Shown: one piece after another, positions 1 through 10,946 of the stretch | Layout of the letters: each line of letters opens with the position of its first letter | Numbering within the stretch: the stretch's first letter is position 1 | Origin: Smallanthus sonchifolius | Lineage: Eukaryota > Streptophyta > Magnoliopsida > Asterales > Asteraceae | DNA length: 64,000 bases | Assembly (NCBI GenBank): GCA_023525975.1 | Contig: CM042035.1 | Span: 26,214,001-26,278,000 of the forward strand | Direction of reading: 5' to 3' | The notes under the pieces: model-generated | The model's database searches: none | Told to the model about the DNA's origin: nothing | Seen by the model: the letters and a program-made list of their open reading frames with translations, nothing else | Translations under genes and position numbers: made by a program

Positions 1-15
1 CTCGTGTTGCAACCC
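1..15 (+). rRNA. 5S rRNA gene, 3' end only (cut by window edge)
   Basis: Positions 105-119 of the gene, ending GTTGCAACCC before the T-run. G108 is present, so the copy is not class A. The rest lies outside the window. Confidence 0.9.
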
Positions 16-367
16 CTTTTTTAATTTATTTTTTTTTACTCTAAACAACGTCATCCGTTGATTATTATGCAAGTGGGCGTAACGAGTTTTTGTCAAAAAA
101 CGGTCAACGTACGTAAAGACTCGGGCGCGCGGGTCCGTGTCGGGAACACCCGATCGCGGGAGACACACGTTTAGACGTCGAGTGGAACACGTGTGTCATC
201 TTATACTAGTCAATTATTCTTACGCCTCGGGTGAGCGTGGGAATATGTTTTGTACAAGGAAGTATAAGAACTAAACGCTCGCCGGCGGGTGACGCACGTG
301 TTGACGTAAGGCGGAAAGCGCGCGCAAGAGGAGAATGCAAGTAAAAATGAGTCATGTGTGGAAGGGG

Positions 368-373
368 ATAAAG
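368..373 (+). promoter_or_regulatory. TATA-like element ATAAAG at -29 to -24 (representative)
   Basis: Plant 5S genes are known to use a TATA-like motif near -28 and a C at -1 in addition to the internal promoter. ATAAAG sits at -29 to -24 of the gene at 397, and C is at 396. Nearly every unit has the same element at the same distance. A dinucleotide GC near -12, described in Arabidopsis, is not present here (the bases are AA or GA). Confidence 0.65.
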
Positions 374-396
374 TAATAGAATGAAAGAATTATTTC

Positions 397-515
397 GGTT
401 GCGATCATACCAGCACTAAAGCACCGGATCCCATCAGAACTCCGCAGTTAAGTGTGCTTGGGCGAGAGTAGTACTAGGATGGGTGACCCCCTGGGAAGTC
501 CTCTTGTTGCAACCC
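397..515 (+). rRNA. 5S rRNA gene, class A (T57, T108)
   Basis: Encodes 5S rRNA of the large ribosomal subunit, transcribed by RNA polymerase III with TFIIIA/TFIIIC. The start is set at GGTTGC, which pairs with GCAACC at 113-118 to close helix I; the end is put one base beyond. Box A, the intermediate element and box C are all in place. Relative to the usual plant sequence it has C49 and C93 (shared by all copies here), T108 (class A mark) and T57 inside box A. T108 faces C67 in a helix, so that pair is lost. The following spacer has seven A in the A-run instead of six. Next gene starts 507 bp on. Confidence 0.97.
446..493 (+). promoter_or_regulatory. Internal control region of the 5S gene (representative)
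   Basis: Box A about 446-460 (GTTAAGTGTGCTTG here, with T57), intermediate element about 463-468 (CGAGAG) and box C about 476-493 (AGGATGGGTGACC). These bind TFIIIA and nucleate TFIIIC/TFIIIB in eukaryotes. The same region lies at +50 to +97 of every gene in the window. Confidence 0.85.
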
Positions 516-516
516 C

Positions 517-536
517 TTTTTTAATTTATTTTTTTT
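517..536 (+). terminator. Pol III terminator, double T-run (representative)
   Basis: T6 at 517-522 directly follows the CCCC at the gene end, then AATTTA and T8 at 529-536. A run of four or more T on the coding strand ends pol III transcription; the second run may act as a backup. Found after every gene, with the second run varying in length between units. Confidence 0.9.
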
Positions 537-903
537 ACTATAAACAACGTCATCCGTTGATTATTATGCAAGCGGACGTGGGTGTAACGAGTTTTTGTCA
601 AAAAAACGGTCAACGTACGTAAAGACTCGGGCGCGCGGGTCCGTGTCGGGGAACGCCCGATCGCGGGAGACACACGTTTAGACGTCGAGTGGAACACGTG
701 TGTCTTCTTATACTAGTCAATTATTCTTACGCCTCGGGTGAGCGTGGGAATATGTTTTGAACAAGGAAGTATAAGAACTAAACGCTCGCCGGCGGGTGAC
801 GCACGTGTTGACGTAAGGTGGAACGCGCGCGCAAGAGGAGAATGCAAGTAAAAATGAGTCATGTGTGGAAGGGGATAAAGTAATAGAATGAAAGAGTTAT
901 TTC
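537..903 (+). other. Intergenic spacer, long form (representative)
   Basis: Non-coding spacer between the T-runs and the next gene. The long form has GCGGACGTGGGTGTAACG and GGGGAACGCCCG where the short form has GTGGGCGTAACG and GGGAACACCCG. It is CpG-rich and carries about nine ACGT cores. No gene or RNA other than the unit's own promoter is visible. Confidence 0.85.
669..704. repeat. 9-bp inverted repeat in the spacer (representative)
   Basis: GACACACGT at 669-677 and ACGTGTGTC at 696-704 are perfect complements around an 18-nt loop that holds the palindrome GACGTC. The same arrangement recurs in nearly all spacers. It may be a cruciform or protein site, or chance conservation by array homogenisation. 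Confidence 0.6.
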
Positions 904-1022
904 GGTTGCGATCATACCAGCACTAAAGCACCGGATCCCATCAGAACTTCGCAGTTAAGCGTGCTTGAGCGAGAGTAGTACTAGGATGGGTGACCCCCTG
1001 GGAAGTCCTCGTGTTGCAACCC
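904..1022 (+). rRNA. 5S rRNA gene, class B
   Basis: T46 and A65; C67-G108 pair intact. C at -1. A65 lies at the foot of helix II and may weaken the C14-G65 pair. Next gene 500 bp on. Confidence 0.97.
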
Positions 1023-1403
1023 CTTTTTTAATTTATTTTTTTGTACTCTAAACAACGTCATCCGTTGATTATTATGCAAGTGGGCGTAACGAGTTTTTGT
1101 CAAAAAACGGTCAACGTACGTAAAGACTCGGGCGAGCGGGTCCGTGTCGGGAACACCCGATCGCGGGAGACACACGTTTAGACGTCGAGTGGAACACGTG
1201 TGTCATCTTATACTAGTCAATTATTCTTACGCCTCGGGTGAGCGTGGGAATATGTTTTGTACAAGGAAGTATAAGAACTAAACGCTCGCCGGCGGGTGAC
1301 GCACGTGTTGACGTAAGGCGGAACGCGCGCGCAAGAGGAGAATGCAAGTAAAAATGAGTCATGTGTGGAAGGGGATAAAGTAATAGAATGAAAGAATTAT
1401 TTC
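1023..1403 (+). other. Intergenic spacer, short form (representative)
   Basis: Lacks the extra 7-bp segment (reads GCAAGTGGGCGTAACG) and has GGGAACACCCG. Otherwise the same order of motifs as the long form: T-runs, TACGTA, ACGT cores, inverted repeat, GCGCGCGC run, ATAAAG box. Typical after class B and most class D genes. Confidence 0.85.
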
Positions 1404-1522
1404 GGTTGCGATCATACCAGCACTAAAGCATCGGATCCCATCAGAACTCCGCAGTTAAGCGTGCTTGGGTGAGAGTAGTACTAGGATGGGTGACCCCCTG
1501 AGAAGTCCTCGTGTTGCAACCC
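1404..1522 (+). rRNA. 5S rRNA gene, class C
   Basis: T28, T67 and A98. T67 lies in the intermediate element and leaves a wobble pair with G108. C at -1; long spacer follows; next gene 506 bp on. Confidence 0.97.
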
Positions 1523-1909
1523 CTTTTTTAATTTATTTTTTTTACTCTAAACAACGTCATCCGTTGATTATTATGCAAGCGGACGTGGGTGTAACGAGTT
1601 TTTGTCAAAAAACGGTCAACGTACGTAAAGACTCGGGCGCGCGGGTCCGTGTCGGGGAACGCCCGATCGCGGGAGACACACGTTTAGACGTCGAGTGGAA
1701 CACGTGTGTCTTCATATACTAGTCAATTATTCTTACGCCCCGGGTGAGCGTGGGAATATGTTTTGTACAACGAAGTATAAGAACTAAACGCTCGCCGGCG
1801 GATGACGCACGTGTTGACGTAAGGCGGAACTCGCGCGCAAGAGGAGAATGCAAGTAAAAATGAGTAATGTGTGGAAGGGGATAAAGTAATAGAATGAAAG
1901 AATTATTTC

Positions 1910-2028
1910 GGTTGCGATCATACCAGCACAAAAGCACCGGATCCCATCAGAACTCCGCAGTTAAGCGTGCTTGGGTGAGAGTAGTACTAGGATGGGTGAC
2001 CCCCTGAGAAGTCCTCGTGTTGCAACCC
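1910..2028 (+). rRNA. 5S rRNA gene, class D
   Basis: A21, T67 and A98. Upstream segment has AACTCGCGCGC where other classes have AACGCGCGCGC. Short spacer follows; next gene 499 bp on. Confidence 0.97.
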
Positions 2029-2408
2029 CTTTTTTAATTTATTTTTTTTACTCTAAACAACGTCATCCGTTGATTATTATGCAAGTGGGCGTAACGAGTT
2101 TTTGTCAAAAAACGGTCAACGTACGTAAAGACTCGGGCGCGCGGGTCCGTGTCGGGAACACCCGATCGCGGGAGACACACGTTTAGACGTCGAGTGGAAC
2201 ACGTGTGTCATCTTATACTAGTCAATTATTCTTACGCCTCGGGTGAGCGTGGGAATATGTTTTGAACAAGGAAGTATAAGAACTAAACGCTCGCCGGCGG
2301 GTGACGCACGTGTTGACGTAAGGTGGAACGCGCGCGCAAGAGGAGAATGCAAGTAAAAATGAGTCATGTGTGGAAGGGGATAAAGTAATAGAATGAAAGA
2401 GTTATTTC

Positions 2409-2527
2409 GGTTGCGATCATACCAGCACTAAAGCACCGGATCCCATCAGAACTTCGCAGTTAAGCGTGCTTGAGCGAGAGTAGTACTAGGATGGGTGACC
2501 CCCTGGGAAGTCCTCGTGTTGCAACCC
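2409..2527 (+). rRNA. 5S rRNA gene, class B
   Basis: T46 and A65. Starts the second copy of a B-C-D triplet (offset 1505 bp from the gene at 904). Next gene 500 bp on. Confidence 0.97.
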
Positions 2528-2908
2528 CTTTTTTAATTTATTTTTTTTTACTCTAAACAACGTCATCCGTTGATTATTATGCAACTGGGCGTAACGAGTT
2601 TTTGTCAAAAAACGGTCAACGTACGTAAAGACTCGGGCGAGCGGGTCCGTGTCGGGAACACCCGATCGCGGGAGACACACGTTTAGACGTCGAGTGGAAC
2701 ACGTGTGTCATCTTATACTAGTCAATTATTCTTACGCCTCGGGTGAGCGTGGGAATATGTTTTGTACAAGGAAGTATAAGAACTAAACGCTCGCCGGCGG
2801 GTGACGCACGTGTTGACGTAAGGCGGAACGCGCGCGCAAGAGGAGAATGCAAGTAAAAATGAGTCATGTGTGGAAGGGGATAAAGTAATAGAATGAAAGA
2901 ATTATTTC

Positions 2909-3027
2909 GGTTGCGATCATACCAGCACTAAAGCATCGGATCCCATCAGAACTCCGCAGTTAAGCGTGCTTGGGTGAGAGTAGTACTAGGATGGGTGACC
3001 CCCTGAGAAGTCCTCGTGTTGCAACCC
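2909..3027 (+). rRNA. 5S rRNA gene, class C
   Basis: T28, T67, A98, as in the copy at 1404. Long spacer; next gene 506 bp on. Confidence 0.97.
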
Positions 3028-3414
3028 CTTTTTTAATTTATTTTTTTTACTCTAAACAACGTCATCCGTTGATTATTATGCAAGCGGACGTGGGTGTAAC
3101 GAGTTTTTGTCAAAAAACGGTCAACGTACGTAAAGACTCGGGCGCGCGGGTCCGTGTCGGGGAACGCCCGATCGCGGGAGACACACGTTTAGACGTCGAG
3201 TGGAACACGTGTGTCTTCATATACTAGTCAATTATTCTTACGCCCCGGGTGAGCGTGGGAATATGTTTTGTACAACGAAGTATAAGAACTAAACGCTCGC
3301 CGGCGGATGACGCACGTGTTGACGTAAGGCGGAACTCGCGCGCAAGAGGAGAATGCAAGTAAAAATGAGTCATGTGTGGAAGGGGATAAAGTAATAGAAT
3401 GAAAGAATTATTTC

Positions 3415-3533
3415 GGTTGCGATCATACCAGCACAAAAGCACCGGATCCCATCAGAACTCCGCAGTTAAGCGTGCTTGGGTGAGAGTAGTACTAGGATGG
3501 GTGACCCCCTGAGAAGTCCTCGTGTTGCAACCC
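3415..3533 (+). rRNA. 5S rRNA gene, class D
   Basis: A21, T67, A98. Short spacer with private changes AAGTCGG and AAGATGAG near 3827-3849. Next gene 499 bp on. Confidence 0.97.
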
Positions 3534-3913
3534 CTTTTTTAATTTATTTTTTTTACTCTAAACAACGTCATCCGTTGATTATTATGCAAGTGGGCGTAAC
3601 GAGTTTTTGTCAAAAAACGGTCAACGTACGTAAAGACTCGGGCGCGCGGGTCCGTGTCGGGAACACCCGATCGCGGGAGACACACGTTTAGACGTCGAGT
3701 GGAACACGTGTGTCATCTTATACTAGTCAATTATTCTTACGCCTCGGGTGAGCGTGGGAATATGTTTTGTACAAGGAAGTATAAGAACTAAACGCTCGCC
3801 GGCGGGTGACGCACGTGTTGACGTAAGTCGGAAAGCGCGCGCAAGATGAGAATGCAAGTAAAAATGAGTCATGTGTGGAAGGGGATAAAGTAATAGAATG
3901 AAAGAATTATTTC

Positions 3914-4032
3914 GGTTGCGATCATACCAGCACTAAAGCACCGGATCCCATCAGAACTCCGCAGTTAAGTGTGCTTGGGCGAGAGTAGTACTAGGATGGG
4001 TGACCCCCTGGGAAGTCCTCTTGTTGCAACCC
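3914..4032 (+). rRNA. 5S rRNA gene, class A (T57)
   Basis: T108 plus T57 in box A, like the copy at 397. The following spacer has seven A in the A-run, giving 507 bp to the next gene. Confidence 0.97.
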
Positions 4033-4420
4033 CTTTTTTAATTTATTTTTTTTACTATAAACAACGTCATCCGTTGATTATTATGCAAGCGGACGTGGGT
4101 GTAACGAGTTTTTGTCAAAAAAACGGTCAACGTACGTAAAGACTCGGGCGCGCGGGTCCGTGTCGGGGAACGCCCGATCGCGGGAGACACACGTTTAGAC
4201 GTCGAGTGGAACACGTGTGTCTTCTTATACTAGTCAATTATTCTTACGCCTCGGGTGAGCGTGGGAATATGTTTTGAACAAGGAAGTATAAGAACTAAAC
4301 GCTCGCCGGCGGGTGACGCACGTGTTGACGTAAGGTGGAACGCGCGCGCAAGAGGAGAATGCAAGTAAAAATGAGTCATGTGTGGAAGGGGATAAAGTAA
4401 TAGAATGAAAGAGTTATTTC

Positions 4421-4539
4421 GGTTGCGATTATACCAGCACTAAAGCACCGGATCCCATCAGAACTTCGCAGTTAAGCGTGCTTGAGCGAGAGTAGTACTA
4501 GGATGGGTGACCCCCTGGGAAGTCCTCGTGTTGCAACCC
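4421..4539 (+). rRNA. 5S rRNA gene, class B (T10)
   Basis: T46, A65 and a private C10T in the junction next to helix I. Next gene 500 bp on. Confidence 0.96.
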
Positions 4540-4920
4540 CTTTTTTAATTTATTTTTTTTTACTCTAAACAACGTCATCCGTTGATTATTATGCAAGTGG
4601 GCGTAACGAGTTTTTGTCAAAAAACGGTCAACGTACGTAAAGACTCGGGCGAGCGGGTCCGTGTCGGGAACACCCGATCGCGGGAGACACACGTTTAGAC
4701 GTCGAGTGGAACACGTGTGTCATCTTATACTAGTCAATTATTCTTACGCCTCGGGTGAGCGTGGGAATATGTTTTGTACAAGGAAGTATAAGAACTAAAC
4801 GCTCGCCGGCGGGTGACGCACGTGTTGACGTAAGGCGGAACGCGCGCGCAAGAGGAGAATGCAAGTAAAAATGAGTCATGTGTGGAAGGGGATAAAGTAA
4901 TAGAATGAAAGAATTATTTC

Positions 4921-5039
4921 GGTTGCGATCATACCAGCACTAAAGCATCGGATCCCATCAGAACTCCGCAGTTAAGCGTGCTTGGGTGAGAGTAGTACTA
5001 GGATGGGTGACCCCCTGAGAAGTCCTCGTGTTGCAACCC
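4921..5039 (+). rRNA. 5S rRNA gene, class C
   Basis: T28, T67, A98. Spacer has GACCCGGGCGCG where earlier class C spacers have GACTCGGGCGCG. Next gene 506 bp on. Confidence 0.97.
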
Positions 5040-5426
5040 CTTTTTTAATTTATTTTTTTTACTCTAAACAACGTCATCCGTTGATTATTATGCAAGCGGA
5101 CGTGGGTGTAACGAGTTTTTGTCAAAAAACGGTCAACGTACGTAAAGACCCGGGCGCGCGGGTCCGTGTCGGGGAACGCCCGATCGCGGGAGACACACGT
5201 TTAGACGTCGAGTGGAACACGTGTGTCTTCATATACTAGTCAATTATTCTTACGCCCCGGGTGAGCGTGGGAATATGTTTTGTACAACGAAGTATAAGAA
5301 CTAAACGCTCGCCGGCGGATGACGCACGTGTTGACGTAAGGCGGAACTCGCGCGCAAGAGGAGAATGCAAGTAAAAATGAGTCATGTGTGGAAGGGGATA
5401 AAGTAATAGAATGAAAGAATTATTTC

Positions 5427-5545
5427 GGTTGCGATCATTACAGCACAAAAGCACCGGATCCCATCAGAACTCCGCAGTTAAGCGTGCTTGGGTGAGAGTA
5501 GTACTAGGATGGGTGACCCCCTGAGAAGTCCTCGTGTTGCAACCC
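5427..5545 (+). rRNA. 5S rRNA gene, class D (T13, A14)
   Basis: A21, T67, A98, plus two adjacent private changes, A13T and C14A, at the start of helix II. These likely disturb the helix. Next gene 499 bp on. Confidence 0.95.
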
Positions 5546-5925
5546 CTTTTTTAATTTATTTTTTTTACTCTAAACAACGTCATCCGTTGATTATTATGCA
5601 AGTGGGCGTAACGAGTTTTTGTCAAAAAACGGTCAACGTACGTAAAGACTCGGGCGCGCGGGTCCGTGTCGGGAACACCCGATCGCGGGAGACACACGTT
5701 TAGACGTCGAGTGGAACACGTGTGTCATCTTATACTAGTCAATTATTCTTACGCCTCGGGTGAGCGTGGGAATATGTTTTGTACAAGGAAGTATAAGAAC
5801 TAAACGCTCCCCGGCGGGTGACGCACGTGTTGACGTAAGGCGGAAAGCGCGCGCAAGAGGAGAATGCAAGTAAAAATGAGTCATGTGTGGAAGGGGATAA
5901 AGTAATAGAATGAAAGAATTATTTT

Positions 5926-6044
5926 GGTTGCGATCATACCAGCACTAAAGCACCGGATCCCATCAGAACTCCGCAGTTAAGCGTGCTCGGGCGAGAGTAG
6001 TACTAGGATGGGTGACCCCCTGGGAAGTCCTCTTGTTGCAACCC
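5926..6044 (+). rRNA. 5S rRNA gene, class A (C63), T at -1
   Basis: T108 plus T63C at the box A end. The base at -1 is T, not the usual C. Shares C63 and an upstream CTCCCCGGCGGG with the copy 7031 bp on. Next gene 506 bp on. Confidence 0.96.
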
Positions 6045-6431
6045 CTTTTTTAATTTATTTTTTTTACTCTAAACAACGTCATCCGTTGATTATTATGCAA
6101 GCGGACGTGGGTGTAACGAGTTTTTGTCAAAAAACGGTCAACGTACGTAAAGACTCGGGCGCGCGGGTCCGTGTCGGGGAACGCCCGATCGCGGGAGACA
6201 CACGTTTAGACGTCGAGTGGAACACGTGTGTCTTCTTATACTAGTCAATTATTCTTACGCCTCGGGTGAGCGTGGGAATATGTTTTGAACAAGGAAGTAT
6301 AAGAACTAAACGCTCGCCGGCGGGTGACGCACGTGTTGACGTAAGGTGGAACGCGCGCGCAAGAGGAGAATGCAAGTAAAAATGAGTCATGTGTGGAAGG
6401 GGATAAAGTAATAGAATGAAAGAGTTATTTC

Positions 6432-6550
6432 GGTTGCGATCATACCAGCACTAAAGCACCGGATCCCATCAGAACTTCGCAGTTAAGCGTGCTTGAGCGA
6501 GAGTAGTACTAGGATGGGTGACCCCCTGGGAAGTCCTCGTGTTGCAACCC
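6432..6550 (+). rRNA. 5S rRNA gene, class B
   Basis: T46, A65, no private change. Short spacer; next gene 500 bp on. Confidence 0.97.
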
Positions 6551-6931
6551 CTTTTTTAATTTATTTTTTTTTACTCTAAACAACGTCATCCGTTGATTAT
6601 TATGCAAGTGGGCGTAACGAGTTTTTGTCAAAAAACGGTCAACGTACGTAAAGACTCGGGCGAGCGGGTCCGTGTCGGGAACACCCGATCGCGGGAGACA
6701 CACGTTTAGACGTCGAGTGGAACACGTGTGTCATCTTATACTAGTCAATTATTCTTACGCCTCGGGTGAGCGTGGGAATATGTTTTGTACAAGGAAGTAT
6801 AAGAACTAAACGCTCGCCGGCGGGTGACGCACGTGTTGACGTAAGGCGGAACGCGCGCGCAAGAGGAGAATGCAAGTAAAAATGAGTCATGTGTGGAAGG
6901 GGATAAAGTAATAGAATGAAAGAATTATTTC

Positions 6932-7050
6932 GGTTGCGATCATACCAGCACTAAAGCATCGGATCCCATCAGAACTCCGCAGTTAAGCGTGCTTGGGTGA
7001 GAGTAGTACTAGGATGGGTGACCCCCTGAGAAGTCCTCGTGTTGCAACCC
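6932..7050 (+). rRNA. 5S rRNA gene, class C
   Basis: T28, T67, A98. Long spacer with GACCCGGG; next gene 506 bp on. Confidence 0.97.
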
Positions 7051-7437
7051 CTTTTTTAATTTATTTTTTTTACTCTAAACAACGTCATCCGTTGATTATT
7101 ATGCAAGCGGACGTGGGTGTAACGAGTTTTTGTCAAAAAACGGTCAACGTACGTAAAGACCCGGGCGCGCGGGTCCGTGTCGGGGAACGCCCGATCGCGG
7201 GAGACACACGTTTAGACGTCGAGTGGAACACGTGTGTCTTCATATACTAGTCAATTATTCTTACGCCCCGGGTGAGCGTGGGAATATGTTTTGTACAACG
7301 AAGTATAAGAACTAAACGCTCGCCGGCGGATGACGCACGTGTTGACGTAAGGCGGAACTCGCGCGCAAGAGGAGAATGCAAGTAAAAATGAGTCATGTGT
7401 GGAAGGGGATAAAGTAATAGAATGAAAGAATTATTTC

Positions 7438-7556
7438 GGTTGCGATCATACCAGCACAAAAGCACCGGATCCCATCAGAACTCCGCAGTTAAGCGTGCTT
7501 GGGTGAGAGTAGTACTAGGATTGGTGACCCCCTGAGAAGTCCTCGTGTTGCAACCC
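7438..7556 (+). rRNA. 5S rRNA gene, class D (T85)
   Basis: A21, T67, A98 plus private G85T within box C (GGATTGGTGACC). This touches the strongest TFIIIA contact region and may lower expression. Next gene 499 bp on. Confidence 0.96.
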
Positions 7557-7936
7557 CTTTTTTAATTTATTTTTTTTACTCTAAACAACGTCATCCGTTG
7601 ATTATTATGCAAGTGGGCGTAACGAGTTTTTGTCAAAAAACGGTCAACGTACGTAAAGACTCGGGCGCGCGGGTCCGTGTCGGGAACACCCGATCGCGGG
7701 AGACACACGTTTAGACGTCGAGTGGAACACGTGTGTCATCTTATACTAGTCAATTATTCTTACGCCTCGGGTGAGCGTGGGAATATGTTTTGTACAAGGA
7801 AGTATAAGAACTAAACGCTCGCCGGCGGATGACGCACGTGTTGACGTAAGGCGGAACTCGCGCGCAAGAGGAGAATGCAAGTAAAAATGAGTCATGTGTG
7901 GAAGGGGATAAAGTAATAGAATGAAAGAATTATTTC

Positions 7937-8055
7937 GGTTGCGATCATACCAGCACAAAAGCACCGGATCCCATCAGAACTCCGCAGTTAAGCGTGCTTG
8001 GGTGAGAGTAGTACTAGGATGGGTGACCCCCTGAGAAGTCCTCGTGTTGCAACCC
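7937..8055 (+). rRNA. 5S rRNA gene, class D
   Basis: A21, T67, A98. Second of two class D genes in a row. Next gene 499 bp on. Confidence 0.97.
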
Positions 8056-8435
8056 CTTTTTTAATTTATTTTTTTTACTCTAAACAACGTCATCCGTTGA
8101 TTATTATGCAAGTGGGCGTAACGAGTTTTTGTCAAAAAACGGTCAACGTACGTAAAGACTCGGGCGCGCGGGTCCGTGTCGGGAACACCCGATCGCGGGA
8201 GACACACGTTTAGACGTCGAGTGGAACACGTGTGTCATCTTATACTAGTCAATTATTCTTACGCCTCGGGTGAGCGTGGGAATATGTTTTGTACAAGGAA
8301 GTATAAGAACTAAACGCTCGCCGGCGGGTGACGCACGTGTTGACGTAAGGCGGAAAGCGCGCGCAAGAGGAGAATGCAAGTAAAAATGAGTCATGTGTGG
8401 AAGGGGATAAAGTAATAGAATGAAAGAATTATTTT

Positions 8436-8554
8436 GGTTGCGATCATACCAGCACTAAAGCACCGGATCCCATCAGAACTCCGCAGTTAAGCGTGCTTGG
8501 GCGAGAGTAGTACTAGGATGGATGACCCCCTGGGAAGTCCTCTTGTTGCAACCC
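8436..8554 (+). rRNA. 5S rRNA gene, class A (A87), T at -1
   Basis: T108 plus private G87A in box C (GGATGGATGACC). T at -1. Two weak points for transcription in one copy. Next gene 506 bp on. Confidence 0.96.
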
Positions 8555-8941
8555 CTTTTTTAATTTATTTTTTTTACTCTAAACAACGTCATCCGTTGAT
8601 TATTATGCAAGCGGACGTGGGTGTAACGAGTTTTTGTCAAAAAACGGTCAACGTACGTAAAGACTCGGGCGCGCGGGTCCGTGTCGGGGAACGCCCGATC
8701 GCGGGAGACACACGTTTAGACGTCGAGTGGAACACGTGTGTCTTCTTATACTAGTCAATTATTCTTACGCCTCGGGTGAGCGTGGGAATATGTTTTGAAC
8801 AAGGAAGTATAAGAACTAAACGCTCGCCGGCGGGTGACGCACGTGTTGACGTAAGGTGGAACGCGCGCGCAAGAGGAGAATGCAAGTAAAAATGAGTCAT
8901 GTGTGGAAGGGGATAAAGTAATAGAATGAAAGAGTTATTTC

Positions 8942-9060
8942 GGTTGCGATCATACCAGCACTAAAGCACCGGATCCCATCAGAACTTCGCAGTTAAGCGT
9001 GCTTGAGCGAGAGTAGTACTAGGATGGGTGACCCCCTGGGAAGTCCTCGTGTTGCAACCC
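8942..9060 (+). rRNA. 5S rRNA gene, class B
   Basis: T46, A65. Short spacer; next gene 500 bp on and of class D rather than the usual class C. Confidence 0.97.
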
Positions 9061-9441
9061 CTTTTTTAATTTATTTTTTTTTACTCTAAACAACGTCATC
9101 CGTTGATTATTATGCAAGTGGGCGTAACGAGTTTTTGTCAAAAAACGGTCAACGTACGTAAAGACTCGGGCGAGCGGGTCCGTGTCGGGAACACCCGATC
9201 GCGGGAGACACACGTTTAGACGTCGAGTGGAACACGTGTGTCATCTTATACTAGTCAATTATTCTTACGCCTCGGGTGAGCGTGGGAATATGTTTTGTAC
9301 AAGGAAGTATAAGAACTAAACGCTCGCCGGCGGATGACGCACGTGTTGACGTAAGGCGGAACTCGCGCGCAAGAGGAGAATGCAAGTAAAAATGAGTCAT
9401 GTGTGGAAGGGGATAAAGTAATAGAATGAAAGAATTATTAA

Positions 9442-9560
9442 GGTTGCGATCATACCAGCACAAAAGCACCGGATCCCATCAGAACTCCGCAGTTAAGCGT
9501 GCTTGGGTGAGAGTAGTACTAGGATGGGTGACCCCCTGAGAAGTCCTCGTGTTGCAACCC
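9442..9560 (+). rRNA. 5S rRNA gene, class D, AA at -2/-1
   Basis: A21, T67, A98. The last bases before the gene read TTATTAA instead of TTATTTC, so -1 is A; the only such copy seen. Next gene 499 bp on. Confidence 0.96.
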
Positions 9561-9940
9561 CTTTTTTAATTTATTTTTTTTACTCTAAACAACGTCATCC
9601 GTTGATTATTATGCAAGTGGGCGTAACGAGTTTTTGTCAAAAAACGGTCAACGTACGTAAAGACTCGGGCGCGCGGGTCCGTGTCGGGAACACCCGATCG
9701 CGGGAGACACACGTTTAGACGTCGAGTGGAACACGTGTGTCATCTTATACTAGTCAATTATTCTTACGCCTCGGGTGAGCGTGGGAATATGTTTTGTACA
9801 AGGAAGTATAAGAACTAAACGCTCGCCGGCGGGTGACGCACGTGTTGACGTAAGGCGGAAAGCGCGCGCAAGAGGAGAATGCAAGTAAAAATGAGTCATG
9901 TGTGGAAGGGGATAAAGTAATAGAATGAAAGAATTATTTT

Positions 9941-10059
9941 GGTTGCGATCATACCAGCACTAAAGCACCGGATCCCATCAGAACTCCGCAGTTAAGCGTG
10001 CTTGGGCGAGAGTAGTACTAGGATGGGTGACCCCCTGGGAAGTCCTCTTGTTGCAACCC
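9941..10059 (+). rRNA. 5S rRNA gene, class A, T at -1
   Basis: T108, T at -1. The following spacer has CTCGCCAGCGGG in place of CTCGCCGGCGGG. Next gene 506 bp on. Confidence 0.97.
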
Positions 10060-10446
10060 CTTTTTTAATTTATTTTTTTTACTCTAAACAACGTCATCCG
10101 TTGATTATTATGCAAGCGGACGTGGGTGTAACGAGTTTTTGTCAAAAAACGGTCAACGTACGTAAAGACTCGGGCGCGCGGGTCCGTGTCGGGGAACGCC
10201 CGATCGCGGGAGACACACGTTTAGACGTCGAGTGGAACACGTGTGTCTTCTTATACTAGTCAATTATTCTTACGCCTCGGGTGAGCGTGGGAATATGTTT
10301 TGAACAAGGAAGTATAAGAACTAAACGCTCGCCAGCGGGTGACGCACGTGTTGACGTAAGGTGGAACGCGCGCGCAAGAGGAGAATGCAAGTAAAAATGA
10401 GTCATGTGTGGAAGGGGATAAAGTAATAGAATGAAAGAGTTATTTC

Positions 10447-10565
10447 GGTTGCGATCATACCAGCACTAAAGCACCGGATCCCATCAGAACTTCGCAGTTA
10501 AGCGTGCTTGAGCGAGAGTAGTACTAGGATGGGTGACCCCCTGGGAAGTCCTCGTGCTGCAACCC
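10447..10565 (+). rRNA. 5S rRNA gene, class B (C111)
   Basis: T46, A65 plus private T111C just before helix I. Next gene 500 bp on. Confidence 0.96.
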
Positions 10566-10946
10566 CTTTTTTAATTTATTTTTTTTTACTCTAAACAACG
10601 TCATCCGTTGATTATTATGCAAGTGGGCGTAACGAGTTTTTGTCAAAAAACGGTCAACGTACGTAAAGACTCGGGCGAGCGGGTCCGTGTCGGGAACACC
10701 CGATCGCGGGAGACACACGTTTAGACGTCGAGTGGAACACGTGTGTCATCTTATACTAGTCAATTATTCTTACGCCTCGGGTGAGCGTGGGAATATGTTT
10801 TGTACAAGGAAGTATAAGAACTAAACGCTCGCCGGCGGGTGACGCACGTGTTGACGTAAGGCGGAACGCGCGCGCAAGAGGAGAATGCAAGTAAAAATGA
10901 GTCATGTGTGGAAGGGGATAAAGTAATAGAATGAAAGAATTATTTC

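Noticed and set aside
669..704. Rho-independent style terminator or MITE at the 9-bp inverted repeat
   Set aside because: It lies far from the gene end, lacks a following T-run and is part of every spacer. Pol III already terminates at the T-runs after the gene.
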